Part shown: positions 8,996 to 17,211 of the stretch, in pieces
Numbering within the stretch: the first letter of the stretch is position 1
How the letters are laid out: every line of letters starts with the position of its first letter
Assembly: GCF_012927185.1 (NCBI RefSeq)
Contig: NZ_JABBGB010000001.1
Coordinates: forward strand, 1,240,001 to 1,304,000
Origin: Pseudoflavitalea sp. G-6-1-2
GTDB taxonomy: Bacteria; Bacteroidota; Bacteroidia; Chitinophagales; Chitinophagaceae
Length of the DNA: 64,000 bases
Direction of reading: 5' to 3'
Translations under genes and position numbers: made by a program
The notes under the pieces: model-generated
Told to the model about the DNA's origin: nothing
Seen by the model: the letters and a program-made list of their open reading frames with translations, nothing else
Databases searched by the model: none

Positions 8996-9031
8996 AAAAC
9001 GACGGCTGCCAAATCCGGCAGCCGTCGTTTT
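8996..9031. terminator. Bidirectional intrinsic terminator
   Basis: A perfect 15-bp stem (8996-9010 with 9017-9031) with a 6-nt loop, A-rich on the left and T-rich on the right, lies between two convergent genes. Confidence 0.9.
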
Positions 9032-9051
9032 TATCTGGTATCGTTTTCTGA

Positions 9052-11127
9052 TCAAAGGAATTCCTGTTTCAGGTATTCGACCACTTTTGATTTGATCTCA
9101 CCACTCTGCAAATATTTATACAGGTTCTTACCCGGACAATCAGTTTTGGCAGAGTAATCTTTGTGTGAGGCAATCTTTTCGGGAGAGATGCCGAAGCGAA
9201 AGCAGGAGAATGCAATCAGTCGTTCCAGTGATTCGAGCTGCTGTGCCGGCATTTCCTGCTCTTCCAGATTTCCGAGACAGGAGATCAGCAAGTGCCCTGT
9301 TGGATCGTACTCCGTAGCGGTTTCTCCAGTGGTGTACACACTTCTCCCTTCGTACACCGTACCGTCTGGTGCAATGAGAAAATGATAAGGGATATCAGCC
9401 CAGTTGCGCTCTGGCCCCATTCCCCATGTCTGCACATTTTTGATATGTTTTGCTGCGTCTTTGCTGCTGTCGAATTTAGTGCCTTCGTGGTGGATAGTGA
9501 TGCGTTCCGTTGTCTGTGTTTTGAAAGGTCTGGCTGCAGCTGCGTTCCATCCTGATCTTGGTATGATGGATAAATTCTTTGCAGCGTTCGCATAAATGGT
9601 GTCGGCCTTAATGAATTTCAATATGCCTTCATTTCCGTTTCCGTTCACAGCAGTGACTGCAACCTGCTTCAACAGCATTTTTGATTTATCGCCCAAACTG
9701 CGTGGAAGCATAATGCTCTTCTGCTGATAGGGCAGGATGCTGTACTCTGGTTTGCGATTGCCATATTGAGCATACACTACCCATCTGCGGATATTATCTG
9801 ATGCAGTGTAATTCCAGGTGAGCATTAAGGAGTCGCCGACAGTAACCATCTTCACTTCCGGAGTGCCGGGCTTAGAATCGTCGAGCCATGGACTTTCGGG
9901 AACGAGTGCATCTTTTTTGTATGGACCATCGAGCAGCGCTTGAGCGAGTGCAGGATTGTTGAGCAATGATTTCATGCTCCAGTGAATGGTTCCCGGCGCA
10001 TCGGCAACAATGCCTCTGGTGATCATTATTTCGTTCTGTATCTCGCGGGCATTGGCTGCACTGGTATCGCGGCCTACACTCATGCCCGGCCAGAGATGGC
10101 GCTGGTAGGGGTTTTCACGGGCCCACCATCCGAGCAGCACCGGAAAACTGAGGTTCTCTTTGTTGATCGGCCAGTAGAGTTGCGGAGAAAAATAATCTAC
10201 CCATCCTTTGTTCAACCAGAGTTTTGCATCGGCATAGAGTTGATCGTACTGATCGAAGCCGGCAGCTGAAGCCGGTTGGCCGGGACGATACATTCCAAAA
10301 GGACTCAATCCGAATTTCACATGCTTCTTCGTTGCCTTGATCTCTTTGTAAAGGTTGCTGATGAAACTGTTCACAGCATCTCTTCTCCAGTCGCCACGTG
10401 ATAATTTTCCGCCGTCTGCCACATATTTGTTCCAGCTTGCACTGTCAGGGAAATCTTCAAACTTATTGTAATCGGGATACGGATAAAAGTAATCGTCGAA
10501 ATGAATGCCGTCGATATCGTATCTCTTAACTATGTCGAGAACAACAGCGGTGCTGTGATCTTTGGTTCCCTGCAATGCAGGATCGAACCACCAGTAGTTG
10601 CCATCTTTCAGTTTCAATACCAGCTCAGGTTTTCTTTTCACGATGGAACTTTCGGTTACTGGTCCACCTACGGTGTGATGGGCACGATAAGGATTCATCC
10701 ATACATGCAGTTCCATGCCGCGCTTATGTGATTCATCTACCCAGAACTGCAGCGGATCATAGAACGGAGCCGGAGCTTTGCCCTGTTCTCCTGTGAGGTA
10801 ATAACTCCAGGGTTCGAGGCTGCTTTGATACAGTGCATCGGCCTGAGGTCTCGCCTGAAAAATCACTGCATTGAAATGATGCGCCTGCAGAAAGTCGAGA
10901 ATGCGGATCGCTTCTGCCTGTTGATCGGCTGTGCTGAGCCCACGTTTGGAAGGCCAGTCGATATTCGCAACGGTGGCAACCCATGCAGCTCTGAACTCTC
11001 TCAATGCCGGAGAAGCGGGCGTTGAAGTGGCATTGCCCGATGCCTGAGAAGCAATCTTTTTCGATGAGCTGCAAGCCTGCAATAGTGATAAGGCAACTAC
11101 AGCAAGTAGCAATAACCTGTTGAACAT
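9052..11127 (-). CDS. Lipoprotein with GHL10 glycoside-hydrolase-like domain fused to a peptidoglycan amidase
   Basis: A 691-residue envelope protein. I chose the ATG at 11127 because it yields a clean lipoprotein signal (hydrophobic stretch ending LLQAC, Cys about residue 19). Residues about 40-380 form a GHL10 (DUF187) TIM-barrel domain, with FRAAWVATVANIDWPS near its start and the acidic motif GIHFDDYFYPYPDY. A fibronectin-like linker follows. The C-terminal 170 residues are an N-acetylmuramoyl-L-alanine amidase (amidase_2/PGRP) with zinc ligands in ITIHHEG, SHKDY and DCPG. GHL10 includes DigH, which cleaves glycan strands stripped of peptides, so one protein may strip peptides and cut the bare glycan. 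The fusion is seen; the coupled activity is inferred. Confidence 0.9.
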   Translation of the reverse strand: MFNRLLLLAVVALSLLQACSSSKKIASQASGNATSTPASPALREFRAAWVATVANIDWPSKRGLSTADQQAEAIRILDFLQAHHFNAVIFQARPQADALYQSSLEPWSYYLTGEQGKAPAPFYDPLQFWVDESHKRGMELHVWMNPYRAHHTVGGPVTESSIVKRKPELVLKLKDGNYWWFDPALQGTKDHSTAVVLDIVKRYDIDGIHFDDYFYPYPDYNKFEDFPDSASWNKYVADGGKLSRGDWRRDAVNSFISNLYKEIKATKKHVKFGLSPFGMYRPGQPASAAGFDQYDQLYADAKLWLNKGWVDYFSPQLYWPINKENLSFPVLLGWWARENPYQRHLWPGMSVGRDTSAANAREIQNEIMITRGIVADAPGTIHWSMKSLLNNPALAQALLDGPYKKDALVPESPWLDDSKPGTPEVKMVTVGDSLMLTWNYTASDNIRRWVVYAQYGNRKPEYSILPYQQKSIMLPRSLGDKSKMLLKQVAVTAVNGNGNEGILKFIKADTIYANAAKNLSIIPRSGWNAAAARPFKTQTTERITIHHEGTKFDSSKDAAKHIKNVQTWGMGPERNWADIPYHFLIAPDGTVYEGRSVYTTGETATEYDPTGHLLISCLGNLEEQEMPAQQLESLERLIAFSCFRFGISPEKIASHKDYSAKTDCPGKNLYKYLQSGEIKSKVVEYLKQEFL

Positions 11128-11176
11128 ATGAAAGTATATGGCTGTGAAAAAATGATGAGGCTTAAAAATAAACAAA

Positions 11177-11184
11177 CAAAACTA
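11177..11184 (-). promoter_or_regulatory. Minus-strand -7 element TAGTTTTG for the amidase lipoprotein gene
   Basis: The plus strand reads CAAAACTA, giving TAGTTTTG on the minus strand 49 bp before the start at 11127. The rest of the gap 11185-11544 holds no gene I can support; short open frames there look random. Confidence 0.5.
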
Positions 11185-11544
11185 TTGGCTGTGTGCTGCT
11201 GTGCTGCATTGAATCAATTTTAATGCAATTAAAACCGAAATGGCTGAAATCTTCCCTGAGCCTGCAACTGAGGGGTTTTGCGAAAGCCGTTTTTTTGATG
11301 TGCAACTGCACAAACCTGCAAGTGGAGTCATTCGTTTATGCAACATGATAAAAACGGGAAGAGAGGTTGAGTGGTTTCTTCGAGGAAATTTGGATGTATG
11401 TCTTTTGAAAGTGCAATTTGATTTTAGGGATCGTGTAAGTTTCTTCAGCTGACTTATCTCCGTATCTGTTCACGCGTATAAGATGAGGAGGGTAGCTTTA
11501 ACTTTTCCTGTTCAAAAAAAATTCTCCGGTTTAAGAAATTCGAC

Positions 11545-11567
11545 TAATTTTGTATCATCAGATGATA
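11545..11567 (+). promoter_or_regulatory. -7 element TAATTTTG followed by a 15-bp palindromic operator at the FadR-type gene
   Basis: TAATTTTG (11545-11552) is followed directly by TATCATCAGATGATA (11553-11567), a palindrome around a central A. The same core recurs with two changes at 12248-12260 before the exporter gene. Its position over the start site suggests autorepression by the adjacent GntR/FadR regulator. The initiation codon touches the operator, so the transcript would have a very short leader. Confidence 0.6.
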
Positions 11568-12232
11568 TGATGAATCGCCAACCTTTAAAACGCCAGTCTC
11601 TCGCCGATGAGGTAGCTGTTCTGCTCGAACAGCAGATCTCACAAGGTCTGTTCAAAACCGGCGACCAGCTGCCCACTGAGCCAGAGCTCATGGAAAGCTT
11701 TGGCGTTGGGAGATCAAGCATCCGCGAAGCGGTGAAGATCCTCGTTAACAAGGGAATGGTGAAAGTGCAGCAGGGTGTGGGCATGTTCATCCTGTCAACT
11801 GAACCCAGCGAACCACTCAGCAACAGATTGCAGCGTGCGCATTTTGAAGATCTCAATGAAGTACGCCTGCTGCTCGAAGTAAAGATCGCTGAGAAAGCTG
11901 CCATCAACCGCACCGCCAAAGACGTAACACGGATCAAAGGTTTTCTGAAAGACCGTGCCCGCTATGCCACAGAGAACAACAAGGAGGCCTGCATTCAGGC
12001 CGATATAAATTTCCACTCGGCCATCGCCGATGCTTCGGGAAATCCCATTATCGTTGATCTCTACAAAACGATTGCAACCCATCTGAAACAGGCTTTCATG
12101 GAGCGTTACAAAGACACTTCGGGCTTTATGCTTTCGCAGCAGCTGCACGAAGATCTCCTGCAAGCCATCGCAGACAAAAATCCTGCAAGAGCGCTGATCA
12201 TGGCAACAAAGATCAGTACGCACACAAAGTGA
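11567..12232 (+). CDS. FadR-type GntR-family transcriptional regulator
   Basis: A 222-codon frame from tandem ATGs at 11567 and 11570; an upstream in-frame ATG at 11483 would place the promoter inside the gene. The winged helix is at about residues 10-75 (LADEVAVLLEQQISQG, then the GVGRSSIREAVKIL recognition helix). The FCD ligand domain fills the rest, with ADINFHSAIADASGNP and QLHEDLLQAI carrying Asp/His residues that usually bind metal or a carboxylate ligand. The MFS exporter gene starts 48 bp downstream and shares its operator motif, so the two form a regulator-effector pair. The ligand cannot be read from the sequence. Confidence 0.9.
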   Translation: MMNRQPLKRQSLADEVAVLLEQQISQGLFKTGDQLPTEPELMESFGVGRSSIREAVKILVNKGMVKVQQGVGMFILSTEPSEPLSNRLQRAHFEDLNEVRLLLEVKIAEKAAINRTAKDVTRIKGFLKDRARYATENNKEACIQADINFHSAIADASGNPIIVDLYKTIATHLKQAFMERYKDTSGFMLSQQLHEDLLQAIADKNPARALIMATKISTHTK

Positions 12233-12247
12233 TTTTTTTTATTCTAA

Positions 12248-12260
12248 GTCGTCAGATGAT
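12248..12260 (+). promoter_or_regulatory. Second FadR-type operator, before the exporter gene
   Basis: GTCGTCAGATGAT matches the ATCATCAGATGAT core at 11554-11566 in 11 of 13 positions, with the same central A, and lies 20 bp before the MFS start codon. Both sites flanking the regulator suggest independent control of the two genes. Confidence 0.55.
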
Positions 12261-12280
12261 CAGATTATTAAAAAGAAAGT

Positions 12281-13510
12281 ATGCAAACCACCACTCTTCC
12301 CGCTGAAGAAAAAAAGGCTGCTCAAAAGATGGCCGAAGGCACAGTATTCTCGGTGCTTATCGCCCTCAGTGTAACACATTTATTGAACGATACATTGCAG
12401 TCGCTCATTCCCGCTATCTATCCGCTGGTGAAAGAATCGCTGCACCTGAATTTTTCTCAGGTAGGATTGATCACCCTCACCTTCCAGACCTCTGCTTCTA
12501 TATTGCAGCCGCTGGTAGGATTGTACACCGATAAACGTCCACAACCCTATTCACTGGCCATTGGCATGAGTTTTAGTCTCATCGGATTGATCTCGCTGGC
12601 ACTCGCCCATTCATTCCCCATGGTACTGGTTTCAGTTTCATTGGTGGGAATTGGCTCTGCCATATTCCATCCGGAAGCATCGAGGCTGGCATATATGGCA
12701 GCTGGTGGAAGACATGGCATGGCCCAATCATTATTTCAGGTGGGCGGTAATGCCGGCAGCTCGCTGGGGCCGTTGCTTGCGGCGGCGATCATCGTTCCGC
12801 TCGGTCAGTTCCATGTGATCTGGTTTTCACTGGCAGCGTTGCTGGCTATCTTCATCATGCTTCGCATCAGCGGTTGGTACAAACTGAACACACATCGCAT
12901 CAAACCAAAGAAGGTAGCGGTACTCACAGAGAAGAAAAAACTATCCACTGCTAAAGTGACCTTCTCTCTGATCATTCTGCTGGTACTGATCTTCTCGAAA
13001 TATTTTTACATGAGTAGTCTCACCAGCTACTACACGTTCTATCTGATGGATAAGTTCCATATCACCAAACAGAGTTCACAGATCTATCTGTTCATCTTCC
13101 TGTTCTCCATTGCAGCCGGTACTTTCATCGGGGGACCACTGGGCGATCGTATCGGAAGAAAATACGTTATCTGGATCTCCATCCTTGGCGCTGCTCCGTT
13201 CACTTTGATGATGCCTTATGCCAGTCTTTTCTGGACCTGCATTCTGAGCGTTTTCATCGGAGTGATCATCAGCTCTGCTTTCTCTGCCATCCTTGTATAT
13301 GCACAGGAACTGCTGCCGGGTAAAGTAGGTATGATCGCCGGACTGTTCTTCGGTTTCGCCTTCGGTATGGCTGGTGTGGGCGCCGCCCTTCTCGGAAAAC
13401 TGGCCGATGCCACCAGCATCCGTTACGTGTATCAGGTTTGTGCATGGTTACCGCTGATTGGTATCCTCACTGCATTCTTACCGAACCTTGAAACAAGAAA
13501 GAAGCAATAA
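12281..13510 (+). CDS. MFS exporter of the fosmidomycin-resistance (Fsr) type
   Basis: A 409-residue membrane protein with about 12 hydrophobic segments. VTHLLNDTLQSLIPAIYPLV in the first helix and GIGSAIFHPEASRLA are typical of Fsr-type transporters of the major facilitator superfamily. A basic central loop (residues about 205-225) separates the halves, and GGPLGDRIGRK is the loop motif of the second half. Fsr proteins export fosmidomycin and some other drugs by proton antiport; the true substrate here is unknown. The gene follows the FadR-type regulator and has its own copy of the operator, so expression is probably ligand-induced. Confidence 0.88.
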   Translation: MQTTTLPAEEKKAAQKMAEGTVFSVLIALSVTHLLNDTLQSLIPAIYPLVKESLHLNFSQVGLITLTFQTSASILQPLVGLYTDKRPQPYSLAIGMSFSLIGLISLALAHSFPMVLVSVSLVGIGSAIFHPEASRLAYMAAGGRHGMAQSLFQVGGNAGSSLGPLLAAAIIVPLGQFHVIWFSLAALLAIFIMLRISGWYKLNTHRIKPKKVAVLTEKKKLSTAKVTFSLIILLVLIFSKYFYMSSLTSYYTFYLMDKFHITKQSSQIYLFIFLFSIAAGTFIGGPLGDRIGRKYVIWISILGAAPFTLMMPYASLFWTCILSVFIGVIISSAFSAILVYAQELLPGKVGMIAGLFFGFAFGMAGVGAALLGKLADATSIRYVYQVCAWLPLIGILTAFLPNLETRKKQ

Positions 13511-13547
13511 AGCAGGTGTAGATTTCATACCTTTAGCATATCATTCC

Positions 13548-13604
13548 GATCCCGCTGAACCGTAGCCCATGGCAACATGAGTGAAGTGCAGCGGGATCTT
13601 TCTT
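13548..13604 (+). terminator. Possible intrinsic terminator after the exporter gene
   Basis: A 10-bp stem (GATCCCGCTG at 13548-13557 with 13589-13598) has a long 31-nt loop and is followed by TTTCTT. The long loop makes the call moderate. Confidence 0.5.
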
Positions 13605-13736
13605 CTGTATCATTCCATTCCTGAAGGTCCACTCAGATACAGGCCTGAAAAACAAAAACTGCTTCGAAATCTGTTCTTAATGTAGATTAAGAAATGGGCT
13701 TAACCTGCATTATTGGCCTACGGCATCATTCACTGG

Positions 13737-13771
13737 TATTTTTGCTAAACACAATTCAACATACCAGGAGG
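13737..13771 (+). promoter_or_regulatory. -7 element TATTTTTG and AGGAGG ribosome site of the pirin cluster
   Basis: TATTTTTG (13737-13744) fits TAnnTTTG. AGGAGG (13766-13771) lies 4 bp before the ATG at 13776. A full Shine-Dalgarno of this kind is unusual in this window and suggests strong translation of the first pirin. Confidence 0.6.
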
Positions 13772-13775
13772 TTAT

Positions 13776-14648
13776 ATGAAAAAGACAATCGAGCATATTT
13801 TTGCAAAACCCGCCGCCCCAGGTATGGTGGGGGATGGTTTCAGAGTATACAATTACTTTCCTTCTGCGAGGACCTTCAATCCTCAAAAGATCAGTCCGTT
13901 TTTGTTGCTCGACTTCAATGCAGAGATCGATTTCAGTGCAACAGATAAGATCCGTGGCGTAGGCGTTCACCCGCATAAAGGGTTTGAGACCGTAACCATT
14001 GCCTACAAAGGAAGTGTGGCGCATGCAGACAGTACCGGTAACTCCGGTGTTATCAATGCCGGCGACGTTCAGTGGATGACGGCAGGCGGAGGCATTCTTC
14101 ACAAAGAACATCACTCCGAAGAGTTCTCCAAATCCGGCGGTCCATTTGAAATGGTACAGCTCTGGGTAAACCTTCCAAAACAATACAAACAAACCCCCGC
14201 AAAATATCAGGCCATCACTGCCGATAAAATGGGCATGGCCGAGTTAGCCAATAATGGCGGGCATGTTCGCGTTATTGCAGGCGATTTCAACGGAGTGAAA
14301 GGTCCGGCTTACACGTTCACGCAGATCAATATGTTTGATATCCGCCTGAATAAAAATGGTACCTTAACTACCAATATACCGGCTGCGCATAACACAGCGA
14401 TCCTTGTGATCAACGGAGAAGTGGAAGTGAACGGATCAAAAACACCAGAACACAGTTTTGTGTTGTTCCGCAACGAAGGTGAAGAGATCACCATCAATGC
14501 AACAGAGAATAGTGTGCTGCTGTTGCTCAGCGGTGAGCCAATTAAAGAACTCGTAGCATCTTACGGACCATTTGTAATGAACACGCAGGAAGAATTGCTG
14601 GAAGCTATTCAGGAATTCAATTCAGGCAAATTCGGAACACTCGAATAA
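13776..14648 (+). CDS. Pirin family protein
   Basis: A 290-residue bicupin. The N-terminal cupin has the pirin metal motif with HPHKGFETVT and the second pair in GGGILHKEHH (two His, then His and Glu), so it should bind one divalent metal. Bacterial pirins include quercetin dioxygenases and redox-responsive regulators; the reaction cannot be assigned here. The gene heads a run with a second pirin, a GNAT, YceI and an OsmC-ferredoxin fusion, with gaps of 9-40 bp. The set looks like an oxidative or electrophile stress group, which is inference from its members. Confidence 0.92.
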   Translation: MKKTIEHIFAKPAAPGMVGDGFRVYNYFPSARTFNPQKISPFLLLDFNAEIDFSATDKIRGVGVHPHKGFETVTIAYKGSVAHADSTGNSGVINAGDVQWMTAGGGILHKEHHSEEFSKSGGPFEMVQLWVNLPKQYKQTPAKYQAITADKMGMAELANNGGHVRVIAGDFNGVKGPAYTFTQINMFDIRLNKNGTLTTNIPAAHNTAILVINGEVEVNGSKTPEHSFVLFRNEGEEITINATENSVLLLLSGEPIKELVASYGPFVMNTQEELLEAIQEFNSGKFGTLE

Positions 14649-14669
14649 TCACTAAGAAATAACACGGCT

Positions 14670-15530
14670 ATGATAAAGTCCATTGCGCATATTCTTGCAG
14701 GAAGGGAAAAACAGATCACTAAAGAAGAAACAGTATTGCAGCCATTGCCGCATAAGGATTTCAGATTTGCAAGCCCCTTCATTCTGATACATCATTTGAA
14801 GCCGGAGGAAATTGCTCCGGGTTCGGAGCTGAGGATACACCCTCATCCGCACCGCGGATTTTCTCCGGTAACATTCATGTTGCAGGGAGAAGGATTTCAC
14901 AAAGACAATGCAGGGCATCAGGGAGTTGTTGGAGCAGGAGGTGCTCAATGGATGTTCGCCGGAAAAGGATTGCTGCACAGCGAAGGCCCCACAGACAAAG
15001 TGTTGAAGAACGGAGGCATTCAGGAGTTTGTTCAGGTTTGGCTGAACGTACCGGCAGCACACAAATGGGATGAGCCCTATTATCAGAATGCCAGCAAAGA
15101 ACAGATGCCATCTGTTCTTCAGCAACCCGGTACAGACCTGAAACTGGTGAGCGGAAATTTCGACGGGCAGAAAGGTCCGCTCGAAAAAAGTTTTACACCC
15201 ATCATCAGCGTAATGGGCAGCATCAGCCAGGGAACAAGTCTGAAGGTTCCCGTTACTCCCGGTTACTGGACATTGCTGTACATCGCAAAAGGCGAACTTA
15301 CCGTAAATGATACAAACAAAGTGGCTGAGCACAATCTCATCATATTTGAAAAAGACAATAACGAGTTCTTAATACAGGCAGAAGAAGACAGCACTATTCT
15401 GCTGCTCTCTGGCGAACCTATCGATGAGCCTGTTGCAGCAAAGGACAACTTTGTAATGAACACTGCCGAAGAAGCAGATCAGGCCATTGAAGATTACAAG
15501 AATGGTGTATTCGGCACCCTGGATTTTTAA
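14670..15530 (+). CDS. Second pirin family protein
   Basis: A 286-residue bicupin, a distant paralogue of the gene just upstream: the metal motifs are HPHPHRGFSPVT and GKGLLHSEGP, and both proteins share the ending in which FVMNT is followed by an acidic helix and FGTL. The conserved His-His-His-Glu set suggests it binds metal. The two pirins differ widely elsewhere, so this is an old duplication with probable division of labour rather than a recent copy. It starts 21 bp after the first pirin and is followed after 18 bp by the small GNAT. Confidence 0.92.
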   Translation: MIKSIAHILAGREKQITKEETVLQPLPHKDFRFASPFILIHHLKPEEIAPGSELRIHPHPHRGFSPVTFMLQGEGFHKDNAGHQGVVGAGGAQWMFAGKGLLHSEGPTDKVLKNGGIQEFVQVWLNVPAAHKWDEPYYQNASKEQMPSVLQQPGTDLKLVSGNFDGQKGPLEKSFTPIISVMGSISQGTSLKVPVTPGYWTLLYIAKGELTVNDTNKVAEHNLIIFEKDNNEFLIQAEEDSTILLLSGEPIDEPVAAKDNFVMNTAEEADQAIEDYKNGVFGTLDF

Positions 15531-15548
15531 ACCATTAAATCAATACTT

Positions 15549-15851
15549 ATGCAGGAGCAGTACAAAAACCTTCCATTGATCAAGAATGAAGCACTTCAGC
15601 AATTTGAGTTGGAAGTAGACGGGTATACATCTTTGATTGAATACAAAGAGGCAGGTGATCAGGTTGTGTTGACGCATACCGAAGTGCCGGTGGAGCTGGA
15701 AGGAAAAGGAGTAGGAACGGCCATTGTAGAGAAGACCCTCGAATACATCGAAGAACGCAAGCAAAGACTGGTGCCGCTTTGTCCGTTTGTGATAGCCTAT
15801 CTCAAGCGCCATCCGGACTGGAATCGTTTGTTATCTGATTCAGTAAAATAA
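15549..15851 (+). CDS. Small GNAT-fold N-acetyltransferase (YjdJ-type)
   Basis: A 100-residue protein, the length of minimal GNAT domains of the YjdJ/human GNAT-like type. VELEGKGVGTAIVEKTLEYI is the acetyl-CoA-binding loop and helix, and VPLCPFVIAYLKRHPDW is the usual ending in which a Cys may take part in catalysis. Proteins of this type have no settled substrate. It lies inside the pirin operon with gaps of 18 and 40 bp. Confidence 0.88.
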   Translation: MQEQYKNLPLIKNEALQQFELEVDGYTSLIEYKEAGDQVVLTHTEVPVELEGKGVGTAIVEKTLEYIEERKQRLVPLCPFVIAYLKRHPDWNRLLSDSVK

Positions 15852-15891
15852 AGACCAATCATCAATATTCCATAACCAGAAAAATAGCTTT

Positions 15892-16464
15892 ATGAAAAAA
15901 CACATGCTTTCCATTCTGCTCACGTTGTTTGTATCCGCAGGCTTTGCACAAAGCTGGAAATCTGATGCTGCGCATTCAAGATTAGGCTTTTCTGTTGTGC
16001 ACATGAGCATATCCGATATAACCGGAAGCTTCAATAAATTTGATGCAACCATCGATGCCACCAAACCAGATTTCAGTGATGCCAAAGTGGAGCTCACTGC
16101 AGAAATAGGATCGATCAATACCGGAGTTGAAATGCGCGACAATCACCTGAAAACTGCAGATTTCTTCGATGCAGAGAAATATCCGGCAATGAGTTTCAAG
16201 AGTACTGGAATTACAAAAATCGGTAAGGGTAATCGTTACAGACTCACCGGATATCTTACATTGCATGGTGTAGAAAAACCTGTTACCATGGCGATGACGT
16301 ATCGTGGCACCACTACCAATCCGCAAAGCAAGAAAAAAGTAGCGGGCTTTCAGGTAGTAGGAGTAATCAGAAGATCCGACTTCGGCATTGGCAATAAATT
16401 TCCTTCTGTAATGATCAGCGACAATGTAACTATCAAAGCAGATGGAGAGTTCATGCAACCTTAA
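15892..16464 (+). CDS. YceI family periplasmic lipid-binding protein
   Basis: A 190-residue protein with a signal peptide (about residues 1-20, ending GFAQ) followed by a YceI beta-barrel starting WKSDAAHSRLGFSVVHM. KTADFFDAEKYPAMSFKST and the ending near SDFGIGNKFP are family hallmarks. YceI proteins are lipocalin-like and bind isoprenoid or quinone-like lipids in the periplasm. It is the only exported member of this operon, so it may deliver or scavenge a quinone or a stress-generated lipid, which is inference. Confidence 0.93.
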   Translation: MKKHMLSILLTLFVSAGFAQSWKSDAAHSRLGFSVVHMSISDITGSFNKFDATIDATKPDFSDAKVELTAEIGSINTGVEMRDNHLKTADFFDAEKYPAMSFKSTGITKIGKGNRYRLTGYLTLHGVEKPVTMAMTYRGTTTNPQSKKKVAGFQVVGVIRRSDFGIGNKFPSVMISDNVTIKADGEFMQP

Positions 16465-16473
16465 AAACCATAT

Positions 16474-17130
16474 ATGCAGTACAAATTGGAGAAGCCCGTT
16501 CATGGAAGTATCGGAACAGAAAAATACAAGGTTGCCATCGATTGGAGGAACGGCAGCTTTATCTCGGACGAACCGGTGAAGTCGGGAGGAAAGGATTCAG
16601 GTCCTGACCCATATACTCTGCTGCTTTCATCGCTTGCAAGCTGTACCCTGGTTACACTTCGCATGTACATAGAGCGCAAGGGCTTGGATGTTCCGCGCAT
16701 CACGGTAAATGTAAATATGTTCCAGACGAAGAAGGAAGAAGAAACGATCACCACTTTCGACAGGGACATTGTATTTGAAGGCGAACTTACCCTGGAACAA
16801 AAAGACAGATTGCGTGAAATAGCAGCAGCTTGTCCGGTTTCAAAGATCCTCGAAGGATCAGTGAAAGTGCGCAATTATGTGATGAAGGAAGAAGACACCG
16901 AGAAGAAGATCCGCTATACCAATGGAGAAGTAACCGTGGTGTGGAAACCTGAATTCTGTAAACATGCCGGAAGATGTGTAACGCAGTTGCCATCGGTGTT
17001 CAATTTGCAGGAAAGGCCGTGGATAAACATGACCGGAGCAGATTCGGAGACCATCATCAATCAGGTGAACCGTTGTCCAACGGGAGCGCTCTCTTATTTC
17101 AACAACAAAGACGAAGAAGCGCAGCAATAG
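16474..17130 (+). CDS. OsmC-family protein fused to a mono-cluster 4Fe-4S ferredoxin-like domain
   Basis: A 218-residue fusion. Residues 1-135 form an OsmC/Ohr-like domain with its second catalytic Cys in AACPVSKIL and the first near SSLASCTL, a pair that reduces organic hydroperoxides. Residues about 145-210 form a small Fer4_19-type domain, with cysteines in EFCKHAGRCV and NRCPTGALSYF. The fusion ties a peroxidase to an iron-sulfur electron carrier, which could supply electrons in place of the usual lipoyl or thiol donor. That coupling is inference. It is the last gene of the pirin operon and is followed by a terminator. Confidence 0.9.
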   Translation: MQYKLEKPVHGSIGTEKYKVAIDWRNGSFISDEPVKSGGKDSGPDPYTLLLSSLASCTLVTLRMYIERKGLDVPRITVNVNMFQTKKEEETITTFDRDIVFEGELTLEQKDRLREIAAACPVSKILEGSVKVRNYVMKEEDTEKKIRYTNGEVTVVWKPEFCKHAGRCVTQLPSVFNLQERPWINMTGADSETIINQVNRCPTGALSYFNNKDEEAQQ

Positions 17131-17173
17131 CTTCTTTATACATATCAGTTGATCCGTCCCCTACAGTTAAATG

Positions 17174-17211
17174 AAAAGAGCGGGCATCAGTAAATGATGA
17201 CCCGCTCTTTC
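17174..17211 (+). terminator. Intrinsic terminator of the pirin/YceI/OsmC operon
   Basis: AAAGAGCGGG (17175-17184) pairs with 17201-17210, with extra inner CATCA/TGATG pairing, followed by a few T residues. Confidence 0.75.

Noticed and set aside
11483-11566. Longer start for the FadR-type regulator at ATG 11483
   Set aside because: It would place the -7 element and operator inside the gene, and FadR-type proteins begin a few residues before the first HTH helix.
13776-15530. Recent tandem duplication of the pirin genes
   Set aside because: The two proteins differ widely outside the metal motifs and their DNA shows no long identical stretches, so the duplication is old.
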